A stretch of 64,000 nucleotides of DNA, taken from an uncultured Alcaligenaceae bacterium. Its GTDB lineage: Bacteria > Pseudomonadota > Gammaproteobacteria > Burkholderiales > Burkholderiaceae_B. The position numbers and the translations under genes are program-made. The DNA lies in contig CALKIR010000009.1 in assembly GCA_937995985.1 (NCBI GenBank), positions 1-64,000 on the forward strand, read 5' to 3'. The notes below the pieces were generated by a model. It did not search any database. It had not been told where the DNA came from and saw only the letters and a program-made list of their open reading frames with translations. Positions 26,161 to 34,922 of the stretch are shown here, piece by piece. How positions within the stretch are numbered: position 1 is the stretch's first letter; each line of letters starts with the position of its first letter.

Positions 26161-26583
26161 ATGAATATGTCCTTGAATGGGAAGCATATTGGTGGGATTG
26201 GCACCGACATTACTTATATCTCACGTATTGAGTCCACCTACGCGCGTTTTGGGCAAAAGTTTGTGCATCGCATACTAGGCCCTCAAGAGCAACAGGTGTT
26301 TAAGCGCCGTTTACATCGTCATCATGCACGCGGAATGCGTTATTTAGCCACCCGTTTTGCTGCTAAAGAAGCGTTTTCCAAAGCAATAGGGCTAGGAATG
26401 AGAATGCCCATGGCATGGTCGCGCATGCAGACCCTCAATGCACCGAGTGGTCAACCCCAAGTAGTATTAGATTCTGAGCTTAAGGAATGGTATCAGTCTC
26501 GATTTGGTGCAGCACATATTAGTGTGACGGATGAGTCTGATTTAGTAATGGCTTTTGTGGTGGTTGAGGCTTTAACGTCTTAA
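26161..26583 (+). CDS. acpS: Holo-[acyl-carrier-protein] synthase
   Basis: Transfers phosphopantetheine from CoA to acyl carrier protein. GIGTDITYISRIE near the start holds the Mg-binding aspartate, and RYLATRFAAKEAFSKAIGLG holds the catalytic Glu-Ala-x-x-Lys segment. The C-terminal HISVTDESDLVMAFVV strand is typical. The 140-residue length is usual for betaproteobacteria. The start may be ATG 26161 or 26167; neither has a strong ribosome site. nagZ follows closely. The pdxJ gene, a common upstream partner, is absent and orn takes its place. Confidence 0.94.
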   Translation: MNMSLNGKHIGGIGTDITYISRIESTYARFGQKFVHRILGPQEQQVFKRRLHRHHARGMRYLATRFAAKEAFSKAIGLGMRMPMAWSRMQTLNAPSGQPQVVLDSELKEWYQSRFGAAHISVTDESDLVMAFVVVEALTS

Positions 26584-26611
26584 TACGAATAGATTTTTTC
26601 TGGGAGCTGTG

Positions 26612-27664
26612 ATGCGCGTTTTAAATGAAGCAGTAGGGCCGGTAGTGGTGGATGTACAGGGGACTGTGCTTACCCCCCAAGAAAAAGAGCGGTTGCGTCA
26701 TCCCCTAGTGGGAGGCGTGATTCTTTTTAGTCGTAATTTTTCCGATCGCCCACAATTGCAAGCTTTATGCGCCGATATTCATGCGTTGCGTCCAGAGCTG
26801 CTTATTGCTGTGGACCATGAAGGGGGGCGGGTGCAGCGCTTTAAAACAGGAGGCTTTACCCATTTGCCCGCTATGCATGCCCTAGGTACATTGTTTGAGA
26901 AGCAACCAGAGGAGGCCATAACCGTCGCTCAGGCTATTGGCTTTATCTTAGCAGCAGAGTTACGCGCTTGTGGGGTGGATCTAAGTTTTACTCCGGTGCT
27001 TGATTTGGATTATGGCGTCAGTGAAGTCATTGGTAGCCGCTCTTTTCATCGTGATCCTGATATAGTGACTCGGTTAGCAGAGTCATTGATTCATGGTTTA
27101 AATAAGGCTGGAATGGCGAGTTGCGGTAAGCACTTTCCTGGCCATGGAGCAGTAGCCGTGGATTCTCATGTTGGGATCCCTATTGATGAACGTCCGTTAA
27201 GTGCTATTGTTGATGAGGACATGGTGCCCTACCGTTGGCTAGGTGGGACGTTATTATCTGCAGTCATGCCTGCTCATGTCATTTATGCGCAGGTTGATAA
27301 ATTACCCGCGGGTTTTTCGCCATATTGGTTGCAGCGCGTACTGCGTCGCTCTCTTGCTTATCAGGGGGTGATTATTTCTGATGATCTGAGTATGCAAGGT
27401 GCTTCAGTAGTGGGTGGGATAACACAACGGGCTCAGGCTGCCTTAGAGGCGGGCTGTGATATGGTTTTGGTCTGTAATGACCCTGAGCGTGCTGATCAAT
27501 TATTGGCAGAGTTAGAGTATGACATGCCCTGTTCTAGTCAAACCCGTGTTCACGCGCTGAAGCCCAATGCATTTTCGATGAGTTGGGAGGAGCTTCAGGA
27601 GGATGAGTACTACTGTTATGCACAAGAACTTCGAGCTCGACACTTTTCTACGCCAGCTGCCTAA
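26612..27664 (+). CDS. nagZ: Beta-N-acetylhexosaminidase (peptidoglycan recycling)
   Basis: Family 3 glycoside hydrolase that removes N-acetylglucosamine from muropeptides in the cytoplasm, producing the signals that control AmpC in some species. GGVILFSRNF, IAVDHEGGRVQRF, the KHFPGHGAVAVDSH motif with the catalytic Asp/His loop, and VIISDDLSMQGA with the nucleophile aspartate are present. The start is ATG 26612 with GGGAG 5 nt upstream; a GTG lies one codon before. The 3' end overlaps uvrC by 62 bp in another frame. Confidence 0.96.
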   Translation: MRVLNEAVGPVVVDVQGTVLTPQEKERLRHPLVGGVILFSRNFSDRPQLQALCADIHALRPELLIAVDHEGGRVQRFKTGGFTHLPAMHALGTLFEKQPEEAITVAQAIGFILAAELRACGVDLSFTPVLDLDYGVSEVIGSRSFHRDPDIVTRLAESLIHGLNKAGMASCGKHFPGHGAVAVDSHVGIPIDERPLSAIVDEDMVPYRWLGGTLLSAVMPAHVIYAQVDKLPAGFSPYWLQRVLRRSLAYQGVIISDDLSMQGASVVGGITQRAQAALEAGCDMVLVCNDPERADQLLAELEYDMPCSSQTRVHALKPNAFSMSWEELQEDEYYCYAQELRARHFSTPAA

Positions 27665-29441
27665 TTTGCCCGGGGTATATCGTCATTTGGACGAGCAGGG
27701 GCGGGTTTTATATGTAGGTAAAGCGCGCGATCTAAAGCGACGGGTCAGTAGCTATTTTAACTCTACTCAGCATGGGCCGCGTATAGCACATATGATTGCC
27801 CAAATTGCGCGCGTAGAAGTCACCGTGACTCAAAGCGAGGCGGAAGCACTGTTGCTGGAGCATAATCTTATTAAGCAGTTGCAACCGCGTTATAACATTT
27901 TGTTCAGGGATGATAAGTCCTATCCCTATTTGCAAATTAGTGATCATGAGGCCCCGCGCATCGCCTACTATCGTGGCGCTACCAATAAAGGAGGGCGTTA
28001 TTTTGGTCCTTATCCCAATGCATGGGCTGTGCGTGAGACCATACAAATTTTACAGCGTGTATTTAGGCTGCGAACCTGTGAAGATGGCGTCTATGCAAAC
28101 CGCTCACGACCGTGTTTGCTGTATCAAATTAATCGTTGTTCAGGGCCTTGTGTGCAGGCTATTGAGCCTGCTGCCTATCAGGCTGATGTGGATCGGGCAA
28201 TACGTTTCTTAGAGGGCCAAACAACAGATGTACTGACTGAAATAGAGAATAAAATGCAGGCCGCTGCCCGTGCTTTTGCGTACGAGCAGGCTGCAGTTTA
28301 TAGAGATCAAATGCGCGCCCTAGCAGCCGTACTCCATCAGCAAACTATGGAGGCACAAACTCCTATTGACGCAGATATTTTGGCAGTGGAACAACAGGGT
28401 CATTTATTTTGTGTCAATTTAGCGATGGTGCGTGGGGGACGTCACCTTGGGGACCGGGCTTTTTTTCCCCGTCACACAGAAGATCAAAGTCCTCAAGAGG
28501 TGTTACGTGCTTTTGTCGCGCAACACTATATTGATCGGCCTTTGCCTGATTTATTAATTTGTTCCCACCGTTTAGCGATGCGTGGGGTTATAAACTTGTT
28601 ACAAGAGCAGCATCAAAAAGGGGTGCGTGTCGTCACTCAGCCACAAGGGGTGCGTCGTTCTTGGTTGGAGCAGGCACAGCATAATGCCCGCTTAGCCTTA
28701 GAGCGCCATTTAGGAGAGGCTGTATCTCAGGAGGCTCGTGCTCAAGCTTTAGTTGAAGCGCTGCAGATCGATATAGAGGAAACCGCACTTGAGAATTTGC
28801 GTATAGAGTGTTTTGATATTAGTCATACTGCGGGAGAGGCCACGCAAGCTTCATGTGTGGTTTATACCCAATGCCAGATGCAGCCCACTTTATATCGACG
28901 CTATAACATTACAGGCGTATCGGCCGGGGATGACTATGCAGCGATGCGCCAAGTATTAAAGAGGCGGTATGAGCATGTGGTTGAGCAGGGCGCAGACATG
29001 CCCCATATTGTGTTAATTGATGGGGGTAAAGGGCAATTAAGTAGTGCAAAGGAGGTATTTATAGAATTAGGTTTGGCATCGGATTATCTGGTCGCAGTTG
29101 CCAAAGGAGAGCATCGACAGACGGGTTTAGAAACTTTATATTTCGGCGATGGTCGAGCCCCCAAAAAGCTCGGTGCCCATCATCCTGCCTTATTATTGAT
29201 TGCAGAGATTCGCGATGAGGCACATCGTTTTGCTATTACGGGCATGCGTGCACGACGAGCTCGTGCACGTACCGCCTCGCGCCTTGAGGAAATTCCAGGG
29301 GTAGGGCCTAAAAGACGGCAGCGATTGTTGGCACGTTTTGGCGGGTTTTCTGGTGTGGCTAATGCAAGTATTCAAGACCTGTGTTCTGTTGACGGGATTT
29401 CAAAAGCAATGGCAGAGCGCATTTATCATGCTTTGCGTTAA
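27603..29441 (+). CDS. uvrC: UvrABC system protein C
   Basis: Nuclease subunit of nucleotide excision repair that cuts both sides of a lesion. The N-terminal GIY-YIG domain has LPGVYRHLDEQGRVLYVGKA. A central UVR motif near residue 200 binds UvrB (IENKMQAAARAFAYEQAAVYRDQ). The RNase H-like C-terminal endonuclease has RIECFDISHTAGEATQASCV. Tandem HhH motifs at the end (LEEIPGVGPKRRQRLLARFGG) bind DNA. The 612-residue length is normal. ATG 27603 gives a 62-bp overlap with nagZ; ATG 27618 is an alternative. pgsA follows, an order conserved from beta- to gammaproteobacteria. Confidence 0.97.
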   Translation: MSTTVMHKNFELDTFLRQLPNLPGVYRHLDEQGRVLYVGKARDLKRRVSSYFNSTQHGPRIAHMIAQIARVEVTVTQSEAEALLLEHNLIKQLQPRYNILFRDDKSYPYLQISDHEAPRIAYYRGATNKGGRYFGPYPNAWAVRETIQILQRVFRLRTCEDGVYANRSRPCLLYQINRCSGPCVQAIEPAAYQADVDRAIRFLEGQTTDVLTEIENKMQAAARAFAYEQAAVYRDQMRALAAVLHQQTMEAQTPIDADILAVEQQGHLFCVNLAMVRGGRHLGDRAFFPRHTEDQSPQEVLRAFVAQHYIDRPLPDLLICSHRLAMRGVINLLQEQHQKGVRVVTQPQGVRRSWLEQAQHNARLALERHLGEAVSQEARAQALVEALQIDIEETALENLRIECFDISHTAGEATQASCVVYTQCQMQPTLYRRYNITGVSAGDDYAAMRQVLKRRYEHVVEQGADMPHIVLIDGGKGQLSSAKEVFIELGLASDYLVAVAKGEHRQTGLETLYFGDGRAPKKLGAHHPALLLIAEIRDEAHRFAITGMRARRARARTASRLEEIPGVGPKRRQRLLARFGGFSGVANASIQDLCSVDGISKAMAERIYHALR

Positions 29442-29454
29442 ATAGTGAACGATT

Positions 29455-30027
29455 ATGCATTTCAATTTACCGATGGCCTTAACTTGGCTAAGAATTATTG
29501 TTATCCCTTTGTTTTTGCTGCTTTTTTTTGTGCCTCATCATTGGTTGGCGTGGCCACTAAGAGACAGTATTGCAGCGGTGATTTTTATTCTGGCAGCTGT
29601 TACAGACTGGTTTGATGGCTGGTTAGCGCGGCGCTGGCGACAAACAACTGCTTTTGGCGCTTTTTTGGATCCCGTTGCAGATAAGTTAATGGTGACTGCG
29701 GCGTTATTGATTTTGCTGTATTTGGGCCGTCTTGATCCGGTGGTGTCGTTTATTATTATTGGACGTGAAATTACTATTTCTGCCTTGCGCGAGTGGATGG
29801 CCAAATTAGGCGCTAGTGATAGTGTGGCGGTACATTGGTTAGGCAAGGTAAAAACTGCAGCCCAAATGATTTCTATCCCTTGTTTGCTGTACGCACAACC
29901 GCTATATGGCATATCTTTATTCATAGTGGGTCAGGTGCTGATAGTAATAGCAGCGATATTAACGTTATGGTCGATGTTTTATTATTTACGTAAAGCTTGG
30001 CCTGAGCTGGTTAAAAAAGGGGTGTAG
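29455..30027 (+). CDS. pgsA: CDP-diacylglycerol-glycerol-3-phosphate 3-phosphatidyltransferase
   Basis: Membrane enzyme committing CDP-diacylglycerol to phosphatidylglycerol synthesis. The CDP-alcohol phosphotransferase signature is split over VTDWFDGWLARRWRQTTAFGAFLDPVADK (D-G-x2-A-R-x8-G-x3-D-x3-D). At least four hydrophobic helices cover the rest. The 190-residue length is typical. It is 13 nt after uvrC and 2 nt before the MFS gene. Confidence 0.96.
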   Translation: MHFNLPMALTWLRIIVIPLFLLLFFVPHHWLAWPLRDSIAAVIFILAAVTDWFDGWLARRWRQTTAFGAFLDPVADKLMVTAALLILLYLGRLDPVVSFIIIGREITISALREWMAKLGASDSVAVHWLGKVKTAAQMISIPCLLYAQPLYGISLFIVGQVLIVIAAILTLWSMFYYLRKAWPELVKKGV

Positions 30028-30029
30028 CA

Positions 30030-31319
30030 ATGTCTACCGTTAGTTCAGAGCAGTTATTACGGCGGCATGATTGGTTACTCATACTACTAATCGGTGCCAT
30101 TCACGGCAGCTCCCATTTCTTTCAACTGGTTTTCCCAACCCTTTTTTTATATTTGCATCAAGCATTTGGTTTTGATTATCTACAGCTGGGCTTTTTGGTA
30201 ACAGCTTTTTTCTTTGTCTCGGGAATAGGGCAGGCTTCTTCGGGCTTTATTGTCGATAGAATAGGCGCGCTCCCAGTGTTGCATTTCGGCCTGTTATCGT
30301 TTGTAGGGGCGGGGATATTAATTGCTTTGTCTCAAAACTATTGGATGCTAATGATGGCCGCTATTATCGGCGGCGCGGGAAATTCTGTATTTCATCCTGT
30401 TGATTATTCTATTATCAATCAGCGTGTAAGTCCTAAGCGGTTAGGACATGCTTTTAGTGTTCATGGGCTTACCGGTAATTTAGGCTGGGCTTTGGCACCC
30501 ATATTTATCACCACCTTGGCTTTATGGTTAGGATGGCGATTAGCCGCTTTAGGCGCCAGTATTTTGGTTTTGGTGATATATGGGTGTGCATGGTGGGGGC
30601 GGGCATTATTAGGAGCTTCAGGTGCTTCTTTCTCGTTGGGAGGGGGGCGGCCATCTCAGCCGCACCCTGCGGCCGCCGCAGAGGATGATTTGTCGACCCA
30701 CACGGTTGGACAAACCATAGTTGCTATTGTTAAAAAGCCTGCCTTATGGGGGGCTTTTTTATTCTTTGCCTGTTCTTCTATTGCCCTTTCCGCGGTGCAG
30801 AATTACACCATTCCCTTGATGTCAACGGTATACCTGCTTTCAGAATGGTTAGCTAGCTTGAGTCTGTCTGCCTATATGCTTACTGCTGCAGTGGGTATGA
30901 TTGCTGGAGGATTTCTTGCTGGAGCCAGTGCACGGGCTGAGCGCATTGTATTTATCTCTTTGGTTTTTGCAGGGTTGCTGCTCTTGCTTGTGTCTTTCGC
31001 TGTGGTGCCGGGTTGGATGGCTATGGGGTTGGTTGCCTTGGCAGGTTTTTGTTCTGGTGTAGCTGCTCCGTCTCGCGATATGTTAATTCGCAAAGTGGCC
31101 CCCAAAGGGGCAACGGGCACTATTTATGGCTTGGTTTATTCTGGAATGGATGTAGGGGCATCCGTGGCGCCAGCGGTTTTTGGTTATTTAGTCGATGCGC
31201 AATTCGAGCGTGGCCCTTGGTACGGGGCAGCATTAGCATTTTTGGCTTCAGCCTTACTCGCTATTTATGTGGCTTATGCCGCTCAACAACAGCAGCGTAT
31301 GCGTGCCCAATATACTTAG
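30030..31319 (+). CDS. MFS transporter, fosmidomycin-resistance (Fsr)-like
   Basis: Major facilitator of 429 residues with about 12 hydrophobic helices and a charged central loop near residues 195-230. The N-terminal GAIHGSSHFFQLVFPTLF and GNSVFHPVDYSIINQRV segments resemble the Fsr family, whose best-known member exports fosmidomycin in Escherichia coli. The MFS loop 2-3 motif reads GFIVDRIGALPVL. It starts 2 nt after pgsA, so it may be co-transcribed with uvrC-pgsA. The true substrate is unknown; efflux is inferred. Confidence 0.85.
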   Translation: MSTVSSEQLLRRHDWLLILLIGAIHGSSHFFQLVFPTLFLYLHQAFGFDYLQLGFLVTAFFFVSGIGQASSGFIVDRIGALPVLHFGLLSFVGAGILIALSQNYWMLMMAAIIGGAGNSVFHPVDYSIINQRVSPKRLGHAFSVHGLTGNLGWALAPIFITTLALWLGWRLAALGASILVLVIYGCAWWGRALLGASGASFSLGGGRPSQPHPAAAAEDDLSTHTVGQTIVAIVKKPALWGAFLFFACSSIALSAVQNYTIPLMSTVYLLSEWLASLSLSAYMLTAAVGMIAGGFLAGASARAERIVFISLVFAGLLLLLVSFAVVPGWMAMGLVALAGFCSGVAAPSRDMLIRKVAPKGATGTIYGLVYSGMDVGASVAPAVFGYLVDAQFERGPWYGAALAFLASALLAIYVAYAAQQQQRMRAQYT

Positions 31320-31367
31320 AATTCTTTCAAAGGGAAGGCTGGCCAATATTTGGCCAGCTCGTGGAGG

Positions 31368-32189
31368 TTATTGACGAATGGTGCGCAGTGGCGCAGGAGG
31401 ACGGTTCTCGGTGCTGCGCCAAGGGTTAATATCTAATCCCCCTCGACGCGTATATAGAGCCTGTACATGTAAGCTGTGCGGCTGGCACTGCTGCAGCACA
31501 TCACAAAAGATACGCTCTACACAATGCTCATGAAATTCATTATGACTGCGATAAGAAACAATATATTCAAGCAGTCTGCTGGGGTCTATTTTGGGGCCAC
31601 TATAACGAATAATAAGACTGCCCCAATCAGGTTGTTGGGTGATTAAGCAATTGGATTTTAGCAAATGGGAGACCAGCGTTTGGTCGTGCACGCTCTCATC
31701 AAGGCAGCGCAAATGATTAGGGTCAGGGCTGGTTAAACGATGTTTAAAAGGGGCCTGGTCAATAAGCTGGCCTTGAAGAGGCGCAGGTTGAAGAGTGGGG
31801 GCCGCATCAACAGCAAATAACTCTACGCGAACAGTACTCTGGGCCGTGTTGCTCAGATCTTTTTCAAGAGTCTGTTGAACTTCAGTCCAATTAGCGAAAG
31901 AGGTTTCATTAAAAGAATTGAGATACAGCTTTAGAGACTTTGATTCGATAAGGCAGGGACTGTGGTGAGGCAAGGTAAAACGACCTAAGGCCACCTGAGG
32001 ACAGCCGTCTGGCCCCAGCCATGATAGCTCATAAGCATGCCAGACATCTTGCCCATACCATTGAGCAGGGAGGGTGAGCAGCTGGCGTTGCTCATCGCGC
32101 TGGAGAGGGAATAGTAGCGAAGGATCGTACTGTGTACTATAAGCAACAGATTTGCCAAGCGGGGAATGGTTCAGAGTTTCAGAGCTCAT
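31368..32189 (-). CDS. queF: NADPH-dependent 7-cyano-7-deazaguanine reductase
   Basis: Reduces preQ0 to preQ1 in queuosine synthesis. It is a type II QueF of 273 residues with two tunnelling-fold halves. The N-terminal half holds the ESKSLKLYLNSFN motif. The C-terminal half holds the catalytic cysteine in KSNCLITQQPDWGS with its conserved aspartate, and SYRSHNEFHEHCVERIF. The start has AAGGTG upstream. It is divergent from aceA. queH, a later queuosine-pathway gene, is about 12.7 kb away on the same strand. Confidence 0.96.
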   Translation of the reverse strand: MSSETLNHSPLGKSVAYSTQYDPSLLFPLQRDEQRQLLTLPAQWYGQDVWHAYELSWLGPDGCPQVALGRFTLPHHSPCLIESKSLKLYLNSFNETSFANWTEVQQTLEKDLSNTAQSTVRVELFAVDAAPTLQPAPLQGQLIDQAPFKHRLTSPDPNHLRCLDESVHDQTLVSHLLKSNCLITQQPDWGSLIIRYSGPKIDPSRLLEYIVSYRSHNEFHEHCVERIFCDVLQQCQPHSLHVQALYTRRGGLDINPWRSTENRPPAPLRTIRQ

Positions 32190-32471
32190 ATCGCACCTTT
32201 TAAAGCGAGAAAAGACAAATATTTTCCATACTTTGATACGAGCATTTTACCATGTGAAATGCCCATGCTGCGCTGCCGAATTTATGTTTTCATAACAAGG
32301 GTTTTCTTTTCTTATTATGAAATGAACCTCATAACTTGTTGATATTAAATAGAATAAAATATTGTCTTGTATAAGATATAAGTGTGTTTTGTGGAGCAGC
32401 AATTACGTACAATGGAGATACAGCTATTAACGGTACCAAGTTTTTTTCCATTGTTATGAGAGGAGTAACAC
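32190..32471. promoter_or_regulatory. queF-aceA divergent control region
   Basis: 282 bp, very AT-rich, without a gene. It holds an inverted repeat CATAACAAG-N11-CTTATTATG (32291-32319, one mismatch between arms) and a further CATAACTTGTT (32330-32340) that repeats the same elements. These are candidate operators for carbon-source control of aceA. A TACAAT -10-like hexamer lies at 32408. No preQ1 riboswitch fold could be recognised on the queF side. Confidence 0.35.
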
Positions 32472-33767
32472 ATGAGTCAGCGAGAAACAGCGATTCGCAA
32501 CTTACAAAAAGAGTGGGCTGAAAATCCACGGTGGCAGGGCATTAAGCGTAACTACAGCGCAGAGGATGTAGTTAATTTACAAGGCTCCATGGTGGAGGAG
32601 CATACCTTAGCTCGTCGTGGTGCAGAGAAGCTTTGGCGGTACATCAACGAGGAGCCTTTTATTAATGCCCTAGGAGCCTTGACCGGTAATCAGGCCATGC
32701 AGCAAGTAAAAGCAGGTCTCAAAGCAATTTATCTATCCGGCTGGCAGGTGGCAGGAGATGCTAATTTAGCTGGGGAAATGTATCCCGATCAGTCCTTATA
32801 CCCCATTAACTCGGTTCCTAAGGTTGCGGAGCGTATTAATAATACCTTGCGTCGCTGTGATCAGATTCAGTGGTCGGAAGGAATCAATCCGGGCGATGCA
32901 GGCTATATAGATTATTTTGCTCCTATTGTTGCGGATGCGGAGGCTGGGTTCGGTGGCGTTTTAAATGCTTTTGAATTGATGAAAGCGATGATTCGTGCTG
33001 GCTGTTCTGGGGTGCACTTTGAAGACCAGCTTGCTTCGGTTAAAAAATGTGGTCACTTGGGGGGCAAGGTGCTGGTTCCCACTCGAGAGGCTATTTCAAA
33101 ATTAAATGCAGCACGTTTAGCGGCAGACGTTTTGAATGTGCCCACTGTTATTATCGCTCGCACAGATGCTGATGCGGCTGATTTAGTGACCAGCGATATC
33201 GATGAAAATGATCGCCCCTTTATCACTGGTGAGCGTACCGTCGAAGGTTTTTTCCGCACGCGTGCTGGGATTGAGCAGGCTATTTCTCGGGGCTTGGCTT
33301 ATGCTCCCTATGCTGATTTGGTATGGTGTGAGACTTCTACCCCTGATTTAGAGTATGCACGTCAATTTGCTGAAGCCATTCATAAGCAGTTCCCTGGCAA
33401 GTTATTGGCTTATAACTGTTCACCTTCCTTCAACTGGAAAAAGAATTTAGATGACGACATAATTCGTCGTTTTCAGAGGGAGCTTGGCGCTATGGGCTAT
33501 AAATTCCAGTTTATTACCTTGGCGGGCTTCCATTCGTTGAATTATGGAATGTTTGATTTGGCTTATGGCTATGCCCGTGAGCATATGACTGCTTTTGTGG
33601 ATTTACAACAAAAAGAATTTGCAGCAGCCGATCGAGGCTTTACTGCGGTGCGTCACCAAAGAGAAGTAGGGACTGGCTATTTCGATGCGGTCACCCAGGC
33701 TATTGAGGGGGGACAATCATCAACTACCGCATTAGCAGGTTCTACCGAAGAGCAGCAGTTTGCTTAA
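32472..33767 (+). CDS. aceA: Isocitrate lyase
   Basis: Splits isocitrate to glyoxylate and succinate in the glyoxylate shunt, allowing growth on acetate or fatty acids. The catalytic KKCGHLGGKVLVPTREAI loop is intact. GNQAMQQVKAGLKAIYLSGWQVAGDAN, VHFEDQLASVKKC and LAYNCSPSFNWKK also match. The 431-residue length is that of the proteobacterial short form. The ribosome site AGAGGAG is 8 nt upstream. Malate synthase is not nearby. A strong terminator follows about 140 nt after the stop. Confidence 0.98.
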   Translation: MSQRETAIRNLQKEWAENPRWQGIKRNYSAEDVVNLQGSMVEEHTLARRGAEKLWRYINEEPFINALGALTGNQAMQQVKAGLKAIYLSGWQVAGDANLAGEMYPDQSLYPINSVPKVAERINNTLRRCDQIQWSEGINPGDAGYIDYFAPIVADAEAGFGGVLNAFELMKAMIRAGCSGVHFEDQLASVKKCGHLGGKVLVPTREAISKLNAARLAADVLNVPTVIIARTDADAADLVTSDIDENDRPFITGERTVEGFFRTRAGIEQAISRGLAYAPYADLVWCETSTPDLEYARQFAEAIHKQFPGKLLAYNCSPSFNWKKNLDDDIIRRFQRELGAMGYKFQFITLAGFHSLNYGMFDLAYGYAREHMTAFVDLQQKEFAAADRGFTAVRHQREVGTGYFDAVTQAIEGGQSSTTALAGSTEEQQFA

Positions 33768-33905
33768 AGAACACTATGAGTATTGGTGAGTTGCTGCAGT
33801 AGCTCCTAGTAGTTTATGGGGGCGGCTATGATCCAGTCTGCAGCGTGTCTGAAAGTCCAAAACAATGAATAAAGCAGTGCTAAACTTGTAGTGTGTTGAC
33901 TTATG

Positions 33906-33939
33906 CCCTTAAACTATAGGTGTTTAAGGGTTTTTTTTT
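33906..33939 (+). terminator. Strong terminator between aceA and ccoI
   Basis: Perfect 9-bp stem CCCTTAAAC/GTTTAAGGG with a 7-nt loop and nine Ts. The T-run ends 5 nt before the first plausible start codon of ccoI, which leaves no room for a ribosome site there. Confidence 0.93.
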
Positions 33940-33944
33940 GTGTT

Positions 33945-34916
33945 ATGCGCAAATATTCTATTTTCAGGATTCCGGCTGATTTAGCTCCAGAACAGCGGCG
34001 TGAGCGCCGCCGCATGCTGGCGCAATTGGGGATTGCTTGGCTGGCGATGATGCAGGTCATGATGTTTGCCTTTCCAGGGTATTTGCGCTCCGAGTCCATG
34101 TCCGCGGAGACATTGGATACGCTGGATAAGGCTATTTATATGATGAACTGGGCGGGGCTGTTGCTGACCATGCCAGTGGTTTTGTATTCGGCCTTACCAA
34201 TATGGAAAGGTGCCTGGCACAGTATTCGTCGCGGTCGAGTCGGGATGGATATTCCTGTTGCAGTGGGCATTCTTATTGCCTTTTTTCCGAGTGTACATAC
34301 GACTTGGACCGGTCGCGGCGAGGTGTACTTCGATTCAGTCACCATGTTTGTGGCATTTTTAATGACTGCTCGGTATTTGGAATTATGCGCCAAACAGTCA
34401 GTCGATCGCTCCGCAAATAGGGGAGAGCAGTACAGCCTTATAGAAAGCTTTAGGGTGCATATTACTCACAATGCTAATCGGTTGGCGTTTTGGTTCATTG
34501 TGATACAGGTGGCGTTAGCGGTGCTATTAGGCATAGCATGGTTTATTTACCGTCCAGAGCATGCCCTTGCTGTGGTTGTGGCGTTATTTGTTATGAGTTG
34601 TCCCTGCGCCTTGTCTATGGCTGTGCCAACTGCGGTAGCAGCAGCACAATCAGGTCTGAGTGCCTGCCCTGCGCAACGCGAGATAGAGGTTAAGGAGTTG
34701 GTGCGCAATACACGCAAAATCTCATTACAAAACTTACATGGCTCTATTGCATGGCATTTTTTAATGACGCCCCTAGCAGCCGTGGGTTTAGTACAACCTT
34801 GGTTGGCTGCTATTGCTATGTTTGTATCTTCTATTGCTGTGGGCCTTAATTCACTACGTGTATACCGTCATCGGGTGCGTACAGCATACACCCCAACACC
34901 TCAATCAACGGTCTAG
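33945..34916 (+). CDS. ccoI: CcoI/FixI-like P1B-ATPase remnant: membrane domain only
   Basis: CcoI normally pumps copper for cbb3 oxidase assembly and is about 750-850 residues long. This 323-residue protein keeps only the membrane part. Eight helices lie at about residues 28-45, 64-86, 100-118, 127-147, 178-201, 206-232, 263-282 and 285-304. CPC is kept at 219-221 (helix 6), and Met292 and Ser295-Ser296 in helix 8. The usual Tyr-Asn of helix 7 reads Trp-His (270-271). The N-terminal metal-binding domain, the actuator domain with TGE between helices 4 and 5, and the whole DKTGT/nucleotide-binding block between helices 6 and 7 are absent, so it cannot hydrolyse ATP. The frame is open throughout and ccoS follows after 6 nt. 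ATG 33945 has no ribosome site; ATG 34014 is an alternative. Either a decayed pseudogene or a repurposed membrane protein. Confidence 0.85.
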   Translation: MRKYSIFRIPADLAPEQRRERRRMLAQLGIAWLAMMQVMMFAFPGYLRSESMSAETLDTLDKAIYMMNWAGLLLTMPVVLYSALPIWKGAWHSIRRGRVGMDIPVAVGILIAFFPSVHTTWTGRGEVYFDSVTMFVAFLMTARYLELCAKQSVDRSANRGEQYSLIESFRVHITHNANRLAFWFIVIQVALAVLLGIAWFIYRPEHALAVVVALFVMSCPCALSMAVPTAVAAAQSGLSACPAQREIEVKELVRNTRKISLQNLHGSIAWHFLMTPLAAVGLVQPWLAAIAMFVSSIAVGLNSLRVYRHRVRTAYTPTPQSTV

Positions 34917-34922
34917 GTTATT

